Of a DNA stretch of 28,336 bases, positions 12,274 to 20,254 are shown piece after piece. Below the pieces are notes generated by a model. That model was given only the letters and a program-made list of their open reading frames with translations, was not told the DNA's origin and made no database searches. Numbering within the stretch: position 1 is the first letter of the stretch; every line of letters starts with the position of its first letter. The position numbers and the translations under genes were made by a program. Source of the DNA: Candidatus Daviesbacteria bacterium (GTDB lineage Bacteria > Patescibacteria > Microgenomatia > Daviesbacterales > UBA10151). The DNA is taken from the NCBI GenBank assembly GCA_016187025.1, contig JACPKM010000006.1, positions 1 through 28,336 of the forward strand, given 5' to 3'.

Positions 12274-13944
12274 ATGTGGGTTAAGGTTCTACTGCTCTTT
12301 TTTGTTTTATCTTTTTTAATTAGGACTGATAACTCTTTTGATCAGGATTTGGGAAGACATATTAAACTAGGAGAAATTATTGTCAACACTCAATCTGTTC
12401 CTAAAACCAATTTATTTTCTTATACAAATGCTGATTTTCCATTTATTAATACTCACTGGCTGTTTGGAGTGATTGCTTATATTTTTGATCAAAGCATAGG
12501 ATTACAAGCTCTTTTAGTATTAAAGGTTTTAATGATTCTACTTTCGGTTTGGCTAACTTTATCTTTACTTGAGAAAAAATATCATTTAATTCTTCTTCCA
12601 GTAGGGTTTGTATTTTTACATGTTTTAAGAGAAAGACTGGAGCTGCGTCCTGAAGTGTTTAGCTTTCTTTTTACCAGCCTTACATTGTTTATTCTAAATC
12701 AATTTTTGGAAAAACGGACCCGTTTAGTGTATTTTTTGCCACTCATACAGCTTGTTTGGATAAATACTCATATCTATTTTTTTGTAGGCTTTTTAATCCA
12801 GGCCATTTTTTCTCTCCATCTTATTTTTGCAAGACAATGGCAAAAAGTAAAAATACTGCTTGTTTTGGTTACCTCATCATTGGTTTTGAGTCTGCTAAAT
12901 CCCAATGGTCTGAATGGATTATTCTATCCTCTAAACGTTACTAAAAATTATGGCTATACTATTGTGGAGAATCAGAATTTATTTTTCCTGGAGCAAATTA
13001 AGTTTAAGGACCCGAACTTTTTATTCGTCAAAATTTCTGCTGTCTTGGTAATTCTATCAATAATTATTTCTGCTATTAAAAAAAGCTTTTCACTAAAAGA
13101 CAACTTGCTTGCATTTGCCGGCCTGGCTCTTTGCTTCATGCACGTTAGAAGCTTTCCTTATTTAATATTTTTATCTTTAGTACCTACTGCTAAAAATTTA
13201 TATTTTCTAAGCAGCATATTTGCAATCAGAATTGTGCCTTTGCTTTTTTTAATCTTATTGGCTGTTGAGAGCTTTCTTTATTTAAACGGCAGTTATTATT
13301 CGAACACTGACAGTGATAAACAAGTTAAACTAGAATTTGTACAAAGCGGCCAAAATGCTATAACCTTTTTGCTTGAGAAAAATCTACCACAGCCAATATT
13401 CAACAACTTTGATATTGGCAGTTACATAATTTATAAAGGGTACCCAAAAGTAAAAACATTTGTGGACGGAAGACCTGAGGCTTACCCTGTTAACTTCTTC
13501 CAGGAGGAATACATTCCAATTCAATATAACTACCAAAAGTTTAAAATTGCAGCAGGGAAGTCACAGTTTAAAACTATAATTTTTTCCCACACCGATCAAA
13601 CACCTTGGGGACAAAACTTCTTAAAAGAAGTTACAAAAGATTCTGACTGGAAGATAGCTTATCTGGATGATTTTATAATAATACTGGTAAAATCAAATTA
13701 TCCATCTTTAGCTAAAATTAACCTGAGTAAACTAGATCCTGGCCACTATAACTTTGGTAATTCTATTTCATATCTAAAAACGGGAATCTTTTTGCTCAAT
13801 ATGGGTTATAGTGAAACTGGCATAAAATTTGTCTCTAAAGCTTTGGAGCGCAACCCCCAAAGTCCAGTAGCAAATTCAATTATGGCATCGGTTTTAGGCA
13901 GCCTACAACTTAGGCAAAAATCAACTAATTTTTACTTCTGGTAA
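12274..13944 (+). CDS. GT-C-type multi-TM membrane protein with C-terminal repeat
   Basis: About nine to ten membrane helices are present. The first loop holds FDQDLGRHIKLGE, an acidic motif next to His-Leu-Gly that resembles the catalytic loop of GT-C glycosyltransferases (PMT/ArnT-like). After the membrane part an extracytoplasmic domain contains NNFDIGSYIIYKG and TFVDGRPEAYP, common in this uncharacterised CPR family. A TPR-like helix pair ends the protein. It probably transfers sugars from a lipid carrier outside the membrane, but the substrate is unknown. I start at ATG 12274 (MWVKVLL), preceded by TAGAAT at 12261-12266. An earlier ATG at 12151 would overlap the oxidoreductase gene and add a non-membrane stretch. 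Confidence 0.7.
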   Translation: MWVKVLLLFFVLSFLIRTDNSFDQDLGRHIKLGEIIVNTQSVPKTNLFSYTNADFPFINTHWLFGVIAYIFDQSIGLQALLVLKVLMILLSVWLTLSLLEKKYHLILLPVGFVFLHVLRERLELRPEVFSFLFTSLTLFILNQFLEKRTRLVYFLPLIQLVWINTHIYFFVGFLIQAIFSLHLIFARQWQKVKILLVLVTSSLVLSLLNPNGLNGLFYPLNVTKNYGYTIVENQNLFFLEQIKFKDPNFLFVKISAVLVILSIIISAIKKSFSLKDNLLAFAGLALCFMHVRSFPYLIFLSLVPTAKNLYFLSSIFAIRIVPLLFLILLAVESFLYLNGSYYSNTDSDKQVKLEFVQSGQNAITFLLEKNLPQPIFNNFDIGSYIIYKGYPKVKTFVDGRPEAYPVNFFQEEYIPIQYNYQKFKIAAGKSQFKTIIFSHTDQTPWGQNFLKEVTKDSDWKIAYLDDFIIILVKSNYPSLAKINLSKLDPGHYNFGNSISYLKTGIFLLNMGYSETGIKFVSKALERNPQSPVANSIMASVLGSLQLRQKSTNFYFW

Positions 13945-13979
13945 TCATAATATAGTTTTTGTAATATGGTTTAACTGCC

Positions 13980-15494
13980 ATGAAGCTACCTTTCTCAAAA
14001 CCTAAATTCAGACTAAACTTTAATCTACTAAAAAGGCTCAAGATTTCAGAAAAACATATACGCTTGATAACCTTGGTAATAATCATTCTGCTTATTTCAA
14101 GCGGGGGATATATTTACAAAACTCAGCTATATAAGAGCTATTTTTCTCAATTCCAAAAACAGCAACAAGACAAATACGTACTATTTTTACTAGAGGTATA
14201 CGACAAAATAGTAGAAAACTATTGGGATAAGGTCGATGAAGAAAAGCTTGCAAATCTTTATAAACTTGCTGCCGAAAAAGTGTCAGGAAAAGTTTATCAG
14301 CTCGAAATCAAAAAAGATGCCTTAAATACAAATAATCCTGTCACAGGCAGTGCTCCTCTTCCCACGACTGAACCAACAAATAAACTGGTGCTTGAAGGAA
14401 GCAGCCCTACTGATTTGAAGGTTAAAAAGGAGTCAAAAAGCAAATATAGTTCACCTGCTAAAACAGCCTTAGAGAAAATGCTGACAGGGGCCATCAAGGA
14501 AATGGATGAAACCAAAAAAAAGGAGTTTAGCGTAAATGTAGCTGCTGCAGTTTTGGCTAATTTGCAGCCGTTTGGCAGAAGCGGGCTATTTACCACCAAA
14601 CAGGAAGAGGAGTTGAAAAACACTGTCCAAAACATTAACCCAGGCAAAGATTTGTACAAGGATTTAGGGCTGCAAAAAGGTGCTCCCAAGGAGCAGGTAG
14701 CAGAGGCTGCCAAACAAAAGCAAGAAGAGCTAAAAAAGCAGCAGTCCCCAGAGGCTAAAAAAGAGCTGGAAAAAGTTGCCTATGCTCAAGAGGTCTTAAC
14801 AGACCAGGATAAAAAACAAAGATATGACACCAAAGGAGTAGAACCAACAGTGAGCTTTAAATTTTATACTCATGATATAGTTTATTTGAGGTTTTTAAAA
14901 TACTCACCAACTACTTATGAGGAGTTTGTAAAAGTCGTTGAATCATTTAACAAAGAGGGTGGGCCAAGAGCATTAATCTTTGATTTAAGAAGCAATATTG
15001 GCGGGGCTGTTGATTTTGTGCCGTTTTTCTTAGGAAACTTTTTAGGTAAAAACCAAACGGCGTTCGAACTTTTCCAGCAGGGGAAGTATGAATCCTTTAA
15101 AACAACAACTGATAAGCTTCCCTGGTTGGCAAGACTTCGCCAAGTAGTTATTATGGTAGATAACCAAACTCAATCCTCAGCTGAGCTTATGTCCTCTGCT
15201 CTAAAAAAATACCGCTTTGCCGTTATTGTCGGAGAACCAACCAAAGGCTGGGGAACTATTGAAAAGGTTTTCCCCTTAGATAACCAAATTGACCAAAAAG
15301 AGAAATATTCGATGTTTTTGGTGCATCATATTACTATCAGAGATGACGGTGAACCAATAGAAGGCAAGGGAGTTGAGCCAAATATAAATATTAAATCTGC
15401 AAGCGTAGAAGATGAATTGTTTACCTTCTTTAGGTATCCTGAATTTGGTAGAGCTGTAAAAAGGGCTCTAAAAGAGCCAGTTACGCTAAATTAA
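13980..15494 (+). CDS. Membrane-anchored S41-family (CtpA/tail-specific) protease homologue with a J-like insert
   Basis: A single N-terminal helix (about 27-45) anchors an extracytoplasmic protein. Residues about 223-285 look like a J-domain (DLYKDLGLQ, AYAQEVLTDQDKKQRYD) but lack HPD. The C-terminal half is S41-like: IFDLRSNIGG near 332 and TQSSAELMSSALKKYRF with Ser399 at the catalytic serine position. The usual catalytic lysine (TFGKG) is replaced: the motif here reads GEPTKGWG, with Trp424 in that place and a lysine two residues earlier. A PDZ domain, normal in CtpA, is not seen; the J-like domain takes its place. It may be a pseudo-protease or use another mechanism. It lies between a GT-C protein and an epimerase. 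Confidence 0.75.
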   Translation: MKLPFSKPKFRLNFNLLKRLKISEKHIRLITLVIIILLISSGGYIYKTQLYKSYFSQFQKQQQDKYVLFLLEVYDKIVENYWDKVDEEKLANLYKLAAEKVSGKVYQLEIKKDALNTNNPVTGSAPLPTTEPTNKLVLEGSSPTDLKVKKESKSKYSSPAKTALEKMLTGAIKEMDETKKKEFSVNVAAAVLANLQPFGRSGLFTTKQEEELKNTVQNINPGKDLYKDLGLQKGAPKEQVAEAAKQKQEELKKQQSPEAKKELEKVAYAQEVLTDQDKKQRYDTKGVEPTVSFKFYTHDIVYLRFLKYSPTTYEEFVKVVESFNKEGGPRALIFDLRSNIGGAVDFVPFFLGNFLGKNQTAFELFQQGKYESFKTTTDKLPWLARLRQVVIMVDNQTQSSAELMSSALKKYRFAVIVGEPTKGWGTIEKVFPLDNQIDQKEKYSMFLVHHITIRDDGEPIEGKGVEPNINIKSASVEDELFTFFRYPEFGRAVKRALKEPVTLN

Positions 15495-15543
15495 CTAAGC
15501 CCAAGTAATGAACCTGAAAAAATATATGCTAAAATAATATGAT

Positions 15544-16476
15544 ATGAGGTCACTAGTTACCGGAGGAGCAGGGTTTATTGGCTCACATATTCAGGATAAA
15601 CTCCTTGAACTGGGCCATGATGTTGCTGTTGTTGATAATCTTAGTTCTGGAAAAAAAGAATATATAAACCCGCAAGCAAAATTATTTGAGATCGATATCA
15701 CAAACGGCAGAGAGCTAAAAAAAGCTGCTGAGCAATTTCATCCTGATTTTGTTTTTCATTTAGCTGCTCAAGTTGAGGTACCCTATTCCATGACTCATCC
15801 ACTGGAAGACCAAAATATAAATATCGTTGGCACTATTAATCTATTGGAGGCTGTAAAGGAATTAGGGGTCAAAAAAGTTATCTATTCTAATACAGGTGGT
15901 GCATTTTATGGAGATGTAGACCAGTCTGAGCTTCCCATTGACGAGGATTGTAAAGTGTTAAAACCAACATCTTTTTATGGAGTATCAAAACAATGTGCAG
16001 AAAGTTATCTAAAGCTTTATGGTAATTTATATAACATTCCCTGGGTATCACTCAGATATGCAAATGTCTACGGCCCAAGGCAAGAAGGCAATAAAGAAGC
16101 GGGGGTGGTAGCAATTTTTACTACAAAATTATTAAATGGTGATACACCTACTATCAACGGAGATGGAAAACACACCAGGGATTATGTTTTTGTTATGGAT
16201 GTAGTGGAGGCAAATATTAAGGCGATGGAGTATTCAGGATCTGATTACTGCAACATATCAACAGGAGTTGAAACTTCTACCCAAGAAGTTTTTGATACTT
16301 TAAAAGAGTATTTAAAATCCAGTATTACCCCAAACTATGGACCTCCAAGGGCAGGAGATGCATTCAGAGTGTGTTTATCCCCTAAAAAAGCAGGTGAGAA
16401 ACTAGACTGGAAAGCCACCACTAACTTTAAGGATGGTGTGAAAAAGACAGTTGATTTTTATCAAAACTTAAAATGA
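15544..16476 (+). CDS. NAD-dependent nucleotide-sugar epimerase (GalE-like extended SDR)
   Basis: The N-terminal Rossmann motif TGGAGFIGSH binds NAD(P), followed by VVDNLSSGK, DITN, HLAAQVEV and SNTGGAFYG. The catalytic YxxxK is FYGVSKQ (Tyr145, Lys149). RYANVYGPRQ and the C-terminal substrate-binding part complete an extended SDR of 310 residues. Closest in character are UDP-glucose 4-epimerases and UDP-sugar epimerases for cell-surface glycans; the exact sugar cannot be told. The stop overlaps the next start (ATGA), so it is translationally coupled to the NqrB/RnfD-like gene. TAAAAT lies eight bases before the ATG. Confidence 0.9.
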   Translation: MRSLVTGGAGFIGSHIQDKLLELGHDVAVVDNLSSGKKEYINPQAKLFEIDITNGRELKKAAEQFHPDFVFHLAAQVEVPYSMTHPLEDQNINIVGTINLLEAVKELGVKKVIYSNTGGAFYGDVDQSELPIDEDCKVLKPTSFYGVSKQCAESYLKLYGNLYNIPWVSLRYANVYGPRQEGNKEAGVVAIFTTKLLNGDTPTINGDGKHTRDYVFVMDVVEANIKAMEYSGSDYCNISTGVETSTQEVFDTLKEYLKSSITPNYGPPRAGDAFRVCLSPKKAGEKLDWKATTNFKDGVKKTVDFYQNLK

Positions 16477-17270
16477 GGTTACCTCTTAATTCACAGAAAA
16501 GCTTTGTTTTAGTTCCTAAGGTCCAGCTTGCTTTAATCCTTTCCTTAATTAACCTTACTGCATTAATTCATTCATTTAGTTTGAATACTCTTTTAAATTT
16601 AATGGTTGCTCTAGTATCAGCGGTAATTTCCGATTTAATTTTTTTGAAGGTTAGGAATATAAAGCCATTTTTTCCGGGTGCTGCTATTGTTTCAGGTTTG
16701 ATTATTGCTTTGCTGGTTTCACCAGATCAACCTCTTTTTATCCCAGCTTTTGCAGCAGTTTTGGCAATGTTTTCTAAAAACTTTATAAGAGTGGGAAATA
16801 GGCATATATTTAATCCTGCTGCATTTGGACTCTTTTTGTCAGGTTTATTACTGACCTTTCAGGTTTCATGGTGGGGTGTTTCTTTTCAGCAAATTTTTCC
16901 TTTAAGTATTAACTCTTTCTATCTCTTAATGTTACTTTTGCCAGCAACCGTTTCTATATTAAAACTAAATAGGCATTGGAATATATTCTCTTTTTATATT
17001 GTTTACCTAGCAATATATATTTGGCTTAATTTTGACAGGGGTGTTAATTTAACTAGTCTAGTTGATCCAGTAGTAGTATTTTTTGCGCTAGTTATGCTTC
17101 CAGAGCCAATGACCACACCAGTAAATTATTTTAGACAAATGCTTTTTGGTGGATTTGTTGCTGCAACCTCTTTTGCAGTTAGTGGGCTTCCAGTAATAAA
17201 TACCTTAATTCCAGATTCTTTAATAATAGCTTTGTTGATGGGAAATTTAGTGTTTTTTAAAATACGTTAA
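16473..17270 (+). CDS. Stand-alone NqrB/RnfD-like membrane protein
   Basis: About eight membrane helices with the motif VGNRHIFNPAAFGLF, the family block of NqrB/RnfD (RHIFNPAA), and later MLPEPMTTPVNYFRQMLFGG, the region corresponding to the flavin-carrying segment of the family. At 265 residues it is shorter than RnfD and there are no other Nqr or Rnf subunits here, so it is a stand-alone member. Such proteins are thought to pass electrons across the membrane to flavin-bearing or other acceptors. The reductase at 11493 is the only obvious electron donor in the window. It overlaps the epimerase by four bases and its stop touches the stop of the next, converging gene. Confidence 0.8.
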   Translation: MRLPLNSQKSFVLVPKVQLALILSLINLTALIHSFSLNTLLNLMVALVSAVISDLIFLKVRNIKPFFPGAAIVSGLIIALLVSPDQPLFIPAFAAVLAMFSKNFIRVGNRHIFNPAAFGLFLSGLLLTFQVSWWGVSFQQIFPLSINSFYLLMLLLPATVSILKLNRHWNIFSFYIVYLAIYIWLNFDRGVNLTSLVDPVVVFFALVMLPEPMTTPVNYFRQMLFGGFVAATSFAVSGLPVINTLIPDSLIIALLMGNLVFFKIR

Positions 17271-17735
17271 CTAGATTTTAGAAAGCTGCTCAGTATAAAT
17301 ATTAAGATAATTTATTGCATCTTCTAAAAACTTCCAATCTTCATTTCCAAAGTCCCTGGGAAACTCTTGCCAAGCTTTATTAATCTGCTCTTTATCACTA
17401 TTAAATATTTCTATTTGTATGGTAGCTTTTTCTTTTGAGTTTTGGGCAACTATTAACTCAGTAATCTTACCTGCAGTGGTTGAATATCTTAAGGAGGCTG
17501 ACCAAAGATAGCGGGATTTTTCTTTATTTGCCAGTTGTTTAAGCTCAGTTACACGCTTATCCAACAGCTCATTTGAGTAATCAAGTTTATCTTGTTTAAA
17601 GTTAGCAAAAATATTTTCCTGAAATCTTTTCAATCCAAACAACAGTTGATTACTAGGGTCTGCACTGTTTGAGAATATTAACGACAAAGCTAAAATTGCA
17701 AGAATAATAACTGCAAAAACTTTAATATTTCTCAT
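17271..17735 (-). CDS. Secreted or anchored DUF5667-like protein
   Basis: An N-terminal hydrophobic helix (residues 5-22) precedes LLFGLKRFQENIFANF and LLDKRVTELKQLAN. This matches the general form of DUF5667 proteins (proline or Asn-rich start, a helix with K-R-x-x-E, then charged repeats with RxxEL). The rest is helical and charged, with no catalytic motif. It is probably extracytoplasmic and tethered. Its stop codon directly abuts that of the NqrB/RnfD-like gene. Confidence 0.55.
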   Translation of the reverse strand: MRNIKVFAVIILAILALSLIFSNSADPSNQLLFGLKRFQENIFANFKQDKLDYSNELLDKRVTELKQLANKEKSRYLWSASLRYSTTAGKITELIVAQNSKEKATIQIEIFNSDKEQINKAWQEFPRDFGNEDWKFLEDAINYLNIYTEQLSKI

Positions 17736-17780
17736 GGTGACTGACCAATATTACTAGAACAAAATACAAGAATTCAAGTA

Positions 17781-18428
17781 CTAGTTTAAAATTTTGAGGG
17801 TAGAAACAATATCAGAGCCTTTCTGGTCTTGATCTATAACCTTTAATAAAAGCATTTTATCTTTTAATGGGATCAATATAAATTTAGGCGATCCTGGTCT
17901 ATACTCAACAGTGTTAAATTTTGCTATTAACCCAGCAATAGTTGCTTGCTTTTCAGGAGCAATCTTATCCTTTTCAAAAGAGGAGAACTCACCCCAGACA
18001 AATGGATAGTACCAATACTTTTGATACCACATCTGGGCAGTTAGGTTTTGGTTGTTTTCAAAAATCCAAATCATGAGCGGCTCATCATCAAACTGGGAAG
18101 AAAGCTTTTGGTCTTTGTGTTTAACCGCCAAACCTTTAATAAAAGGCGCAGGCTCGTATAAAACATAACTCGTAAAGTTTTTCCTGTAATTTGTGTTCGT
18201 TCTTTTTGAGAATTCCTCTTCTGTTTCTTCTATAACTTCAAACCCGTCCGGATAGCTAAATTCAATCAGCCCATCTGAATATTTTTTGCTTGTTTGAACG
18301 CTTGGGGAAGGCTGCGCTATCTCTTTAGGATTACTGGGAAAAATATTTTTAGAATAGAAATAAGCAACAACAAGAAAAGTAAGTGATATGAGAATTATCC
18401 AGATGAGGACAGATCCTTTTTGACCCAT
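17781..18428 (-). CDS. Single-TM extracytoplasmic protein, unknown
   Basis: The N-terminus GQKGSVLIWIILISLTFLVV is one membrane helix after a short basic stretch, then a proline/serine linker (SPSVQTS) and a soluble domain opening with FSYPDGFEVIEE. That opening resembles PsbP-like or pilin-associated lipoprotein-type domains, but no family is certain. It may be a pseudopilin-like or anchored protein; the prepilin cleavage glutamate is missing. It lies just upstream of the DUF5667-like gene on the same strand, 45 bases away, so they may be co-transcribed. Confidence 0.55.
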   Translation of the reverse strand: MGQKGSVLIWIILISLTFLVVAYFYSKNIFPSNPKEIAQPSPSVQTSKKYSDGLIEFSYPDGFEVIEETEEEFSKRTNTNYRKNFTSYVLYEPAPFIKGLAVKHKDQKLSSQFDDEPLMIWIFENNQNLTAQMWYQKYWYYPFVWGEFSSFEKDKIAPEKQATIAGLIAKFNTVEYRPGSPKFILIPLKDKMLLLKVIDQDQKGSDIVSTLKILN

Positions 18429-18468
18429 ATTCTAATATTAACACCAGATTGTGTGTTTGGTAAAGGAA

Positions 18469-18936
18469 TTATTTAAGAAAGCTTCGCTTTACTAGTTTTG
18501 CCACATACACAATTTCTCTTACTTCTCCGTCATCACCTTCTATTTCGTTAACACCACTAAGTTTTTGGTATTCACCTAAATAGTCAGAGAGGGCATCTTG
18601 CTGTTCTTTTAGCTCAGATCTCATACTTTTTAGCTTCTCAGCTGTATCAGCTGCGTGAGGTTGTTTTAAGATCTGATTTTTTGTGGCTGTTTTGATTCTT
18701 GCAGCTTCCTTGGCTTTTTCTGCATGATCTTTATATGTAGGATCATTGCTTAAAATATCATCAATTATTTCTTTGTGCTTTTTAATTTCTTCTTTTAAAT
18801 TAGCAATACCAGTAATATGGTTTTTTATCAATCCTTCAAGGTTAATTATGACTGTAGCCCCGGAGTCATCAGTTGTTTTATGGCTGTCTATTTGCCGATC
18901 ATCTCTCAGATATTCCTCGCCACTAGAATCTGCCAT
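18469..18936 (-). CDS. Cytoplasmic coiled-coil protein, unknown
   Basis: The protein has no membrane segment. A polar N-terminus (SSGEEYLRDDRQIDSH) leads to a helical coiled-coil middle, from about 35 to 130 (IANLKEEIKKHKEIIDDIL, then LKSMRSELKEQQDALSDYL). The C-terminus is more sheet-like (EVREIVYVAKLVKRSF). I do not recognise it. It could be a structural or regulatory coiled coil. It is divergent from the RRM gene. Confidence 0.6.
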   Translation of the reverse strand: MADSSGEEYLRDDRQIDSHKTTDDSGATVIINLEGLIKNHITGIANLKEEIKKHKEIIDDILSNDPTYKDHAEKAKEAARIKTATKNQILKQPHAADTAEKLKSMRSELKEQQDALSDYLGEYQKLSGVNEIEGDDGEVREIVYVAKLVKRSFLK

Positions 18937-19066
18937 AAGGATTTAATATACACATGAAAGTATTTAAAAAACAAGTGGTGTTTGTGATATACTAAAGCTG
19001 TTCACGGTTACTGATAACTGATAGCGTAAAATTGTTAGCTAATACAGTTTGTCAAAAGTGAAAGTT

Positions 19067-19076
19067 AGGAGGTGAT
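19067..19076 (+). promoter_or_regulatory. Strong Shine-Dalgarno that decides the RRM start
   Basis: AGGAGGTGAT is fully complementary to the 16S rRNA 3' end and is seven bases before ATG 19084. A GTG at 19072 in the same frame lies inside this site and so cannot be the start. It is the best ribosome-binding site in the window and suggests high expression. Confidence 0.85.
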
Positions 19077-19083
19077 AAATTGT

Positions 19084-19332
19084 ATGGCTAAAAAATTATT
19101 TATAGGCAATCTTTCCTGGAATACAACAGATGATTCTTTGAAAAGCTTTTTTGCGCAAGCTGGAAATGTAGTATCAGCCAATGTTATTACAGACAGACAA
19201 ACAGGCAGATCAAGGGGTTTTGGCTTTGTAGAAATGTCTTCTGATGAAGAAGCAGATAAAGCAAAAGAGCTTAATGGTCAATCTCTGGATGGAAGAGAAA
19301 TTTCAGTAAATGAGGCTCGTCCAAGAGAATAA
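19084..19332 (+). CDS. Single-RRM RNA-binding protein
   Basis: A single RNA recognition motif fills the protein: RNP2 LFIGNL near residue 5, RNP1 RGFGFVEM near residue 45, and the linker AKELNGQSLDGREISVNEA. Bacterial proteins of this kind (Rbp family in cyanobacteria and many CPR genomes) bind single-stranded RNA and often respond to cold. The usual glycine-rich tail is absent; the protein ends in ARPRE after 82 residues. The mRNA has a long leader and a structured 3' end, a plausible place for autoregulation. Confidence 0.93.
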   Translation: MAKKLFIGNLSWNTTDDSLKSFFAQAGNVVSANVITDRQTGRSRGFGFVEMSSDEEADKAKELNGQSLDGREISVNEARPRE

Positions 19333-19340
19333 TCAAGCGG

Positions 19341-19426
19341 AAATCCAGCGTTTTAAGAAAGAAGTCTCCCTTGCCAGTGGAGGGGAGAGGTAAAAACTAC
19401 GGCAAGGGAGTACTGTTGGATTTTTT
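19341..19426 (+). terminator. Structured 3' end/terminator of the RRM mRNA
   Basis: An outer helix AAATCCAGC/GTTGGATTT (one G-T pair) encloses an inner perfect 10-bp helix CTCCCTTGCC (19366-19375) with GGCAAGGGAG (19401-19410). T residues end the outer arm. An alternative pairing, CTCCC with the GGGGAG at 19382-19387, competes with the inner helix, so two folds are possible. It overlaps the 3' end of the minus-strand gene. Confidence 0.55.
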
Positions 19427-20206
19427 CTTTAAAATCATTACTCTATCCTGATTCTGACCTAATAGAGAGGTATTAAATAATGCATCTATACCAAGTTCCT
19501 CCCTAAAGTCTTCAATTAACTCTGCTGTTGATTTGTACATTTCAATGCCCGGGCTTTTTCCTGGTATATCTGCTGCATCTACTACTACACTTCCAAGGCT
19601 TCTTAATTCTCGGTGGTACTTTTCTAGCAGAGCTCCCGCATTTCCTACTAATTCCTGAGCAAGTCTATAATAGGCTTGTAAGTAATAGTATAACGAAGCC
19701 CTAAAATTCCAAATCATATCTACTACTTCCAACCCTGGGTTAAACGCTTCTTCCGTTACGTTTACAAATTCATGACTACTTTGGCAGTTTCCATCATTTA
19801 ACCCAAATGAACAGCTAGCTTTTCCATCTGTCAAACCAGATATAATGCTTATCGGCAGAGCCTGGTGATCTATAGAAAAAACATGGGTGCCTGAGAGCCT
19901 ACGCTTCCTGTCCAAATCAAACATGAGTCTTTCGTGAGTTGGGATAAAGCTTCCATAACTAACCATAACAAAATGCCTAGGTTCATCATATGCCGGTATA
20001 ACACCGGCTTCACAAAGGTTTCGATATATAGCTGCAATTACAGTGGGTGTTGTAACCTGATCTGCTTTTTGCTTCCAATTTGCAAAATCTCCATATCTTG
20101 GACCTTTATGGTAAGGGTCTCTGTAACCAAAGGATGGTAAATAGGAAGCAAAGCTGTCTGAAGCTAAAACTACAGAAGCAAGGTTCGTATCTGATGCAGC
20201 CCTTGC
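19397..20206 (-). pseudogene. Unknown gene missing its start
   Basis: A 189-residue reading from ATG 19966 is clearly only the end of a longer protein. The same frame stays open for 80 codons upstream with natural composition (LASVVLASDSFASYLP, FGYRDPYHKGPRYGDFAN, AGVIPAYDEPRHFVMV), up to a TAA at 20207-20209. No ATG, GTG or TTG occurs in those 80 codons, so the original start was lost, probably by a deletion next to the promoter of the divergent GT2 gene. No family is recognised. The C-terminal half is helical (LYYYLQAYYRLAQELV). Re-initiation at 19966 is possible but has no Shine-Dalgarno. Confidence 0.6.
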
Positions 20207-20212
20207 TTAAAG

Positions 20213-20241
20213 TTGCTTTAATATAAGACTTATAGTATAAT
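20213..20241 (+). promoter_or_regulatory. Promoter of the GT2 operon
   Basis: TTGCTT (20213-20218) and TATAAT (20236-20241) are 17 bp apart. The transcript would start a few bases before ATG 20255. The -35 box almost touches the first codon of the start-less gene on the other strand. Confidence 0.6.
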
Positions 20242-20254
20242 ATACTGTCCTTTT

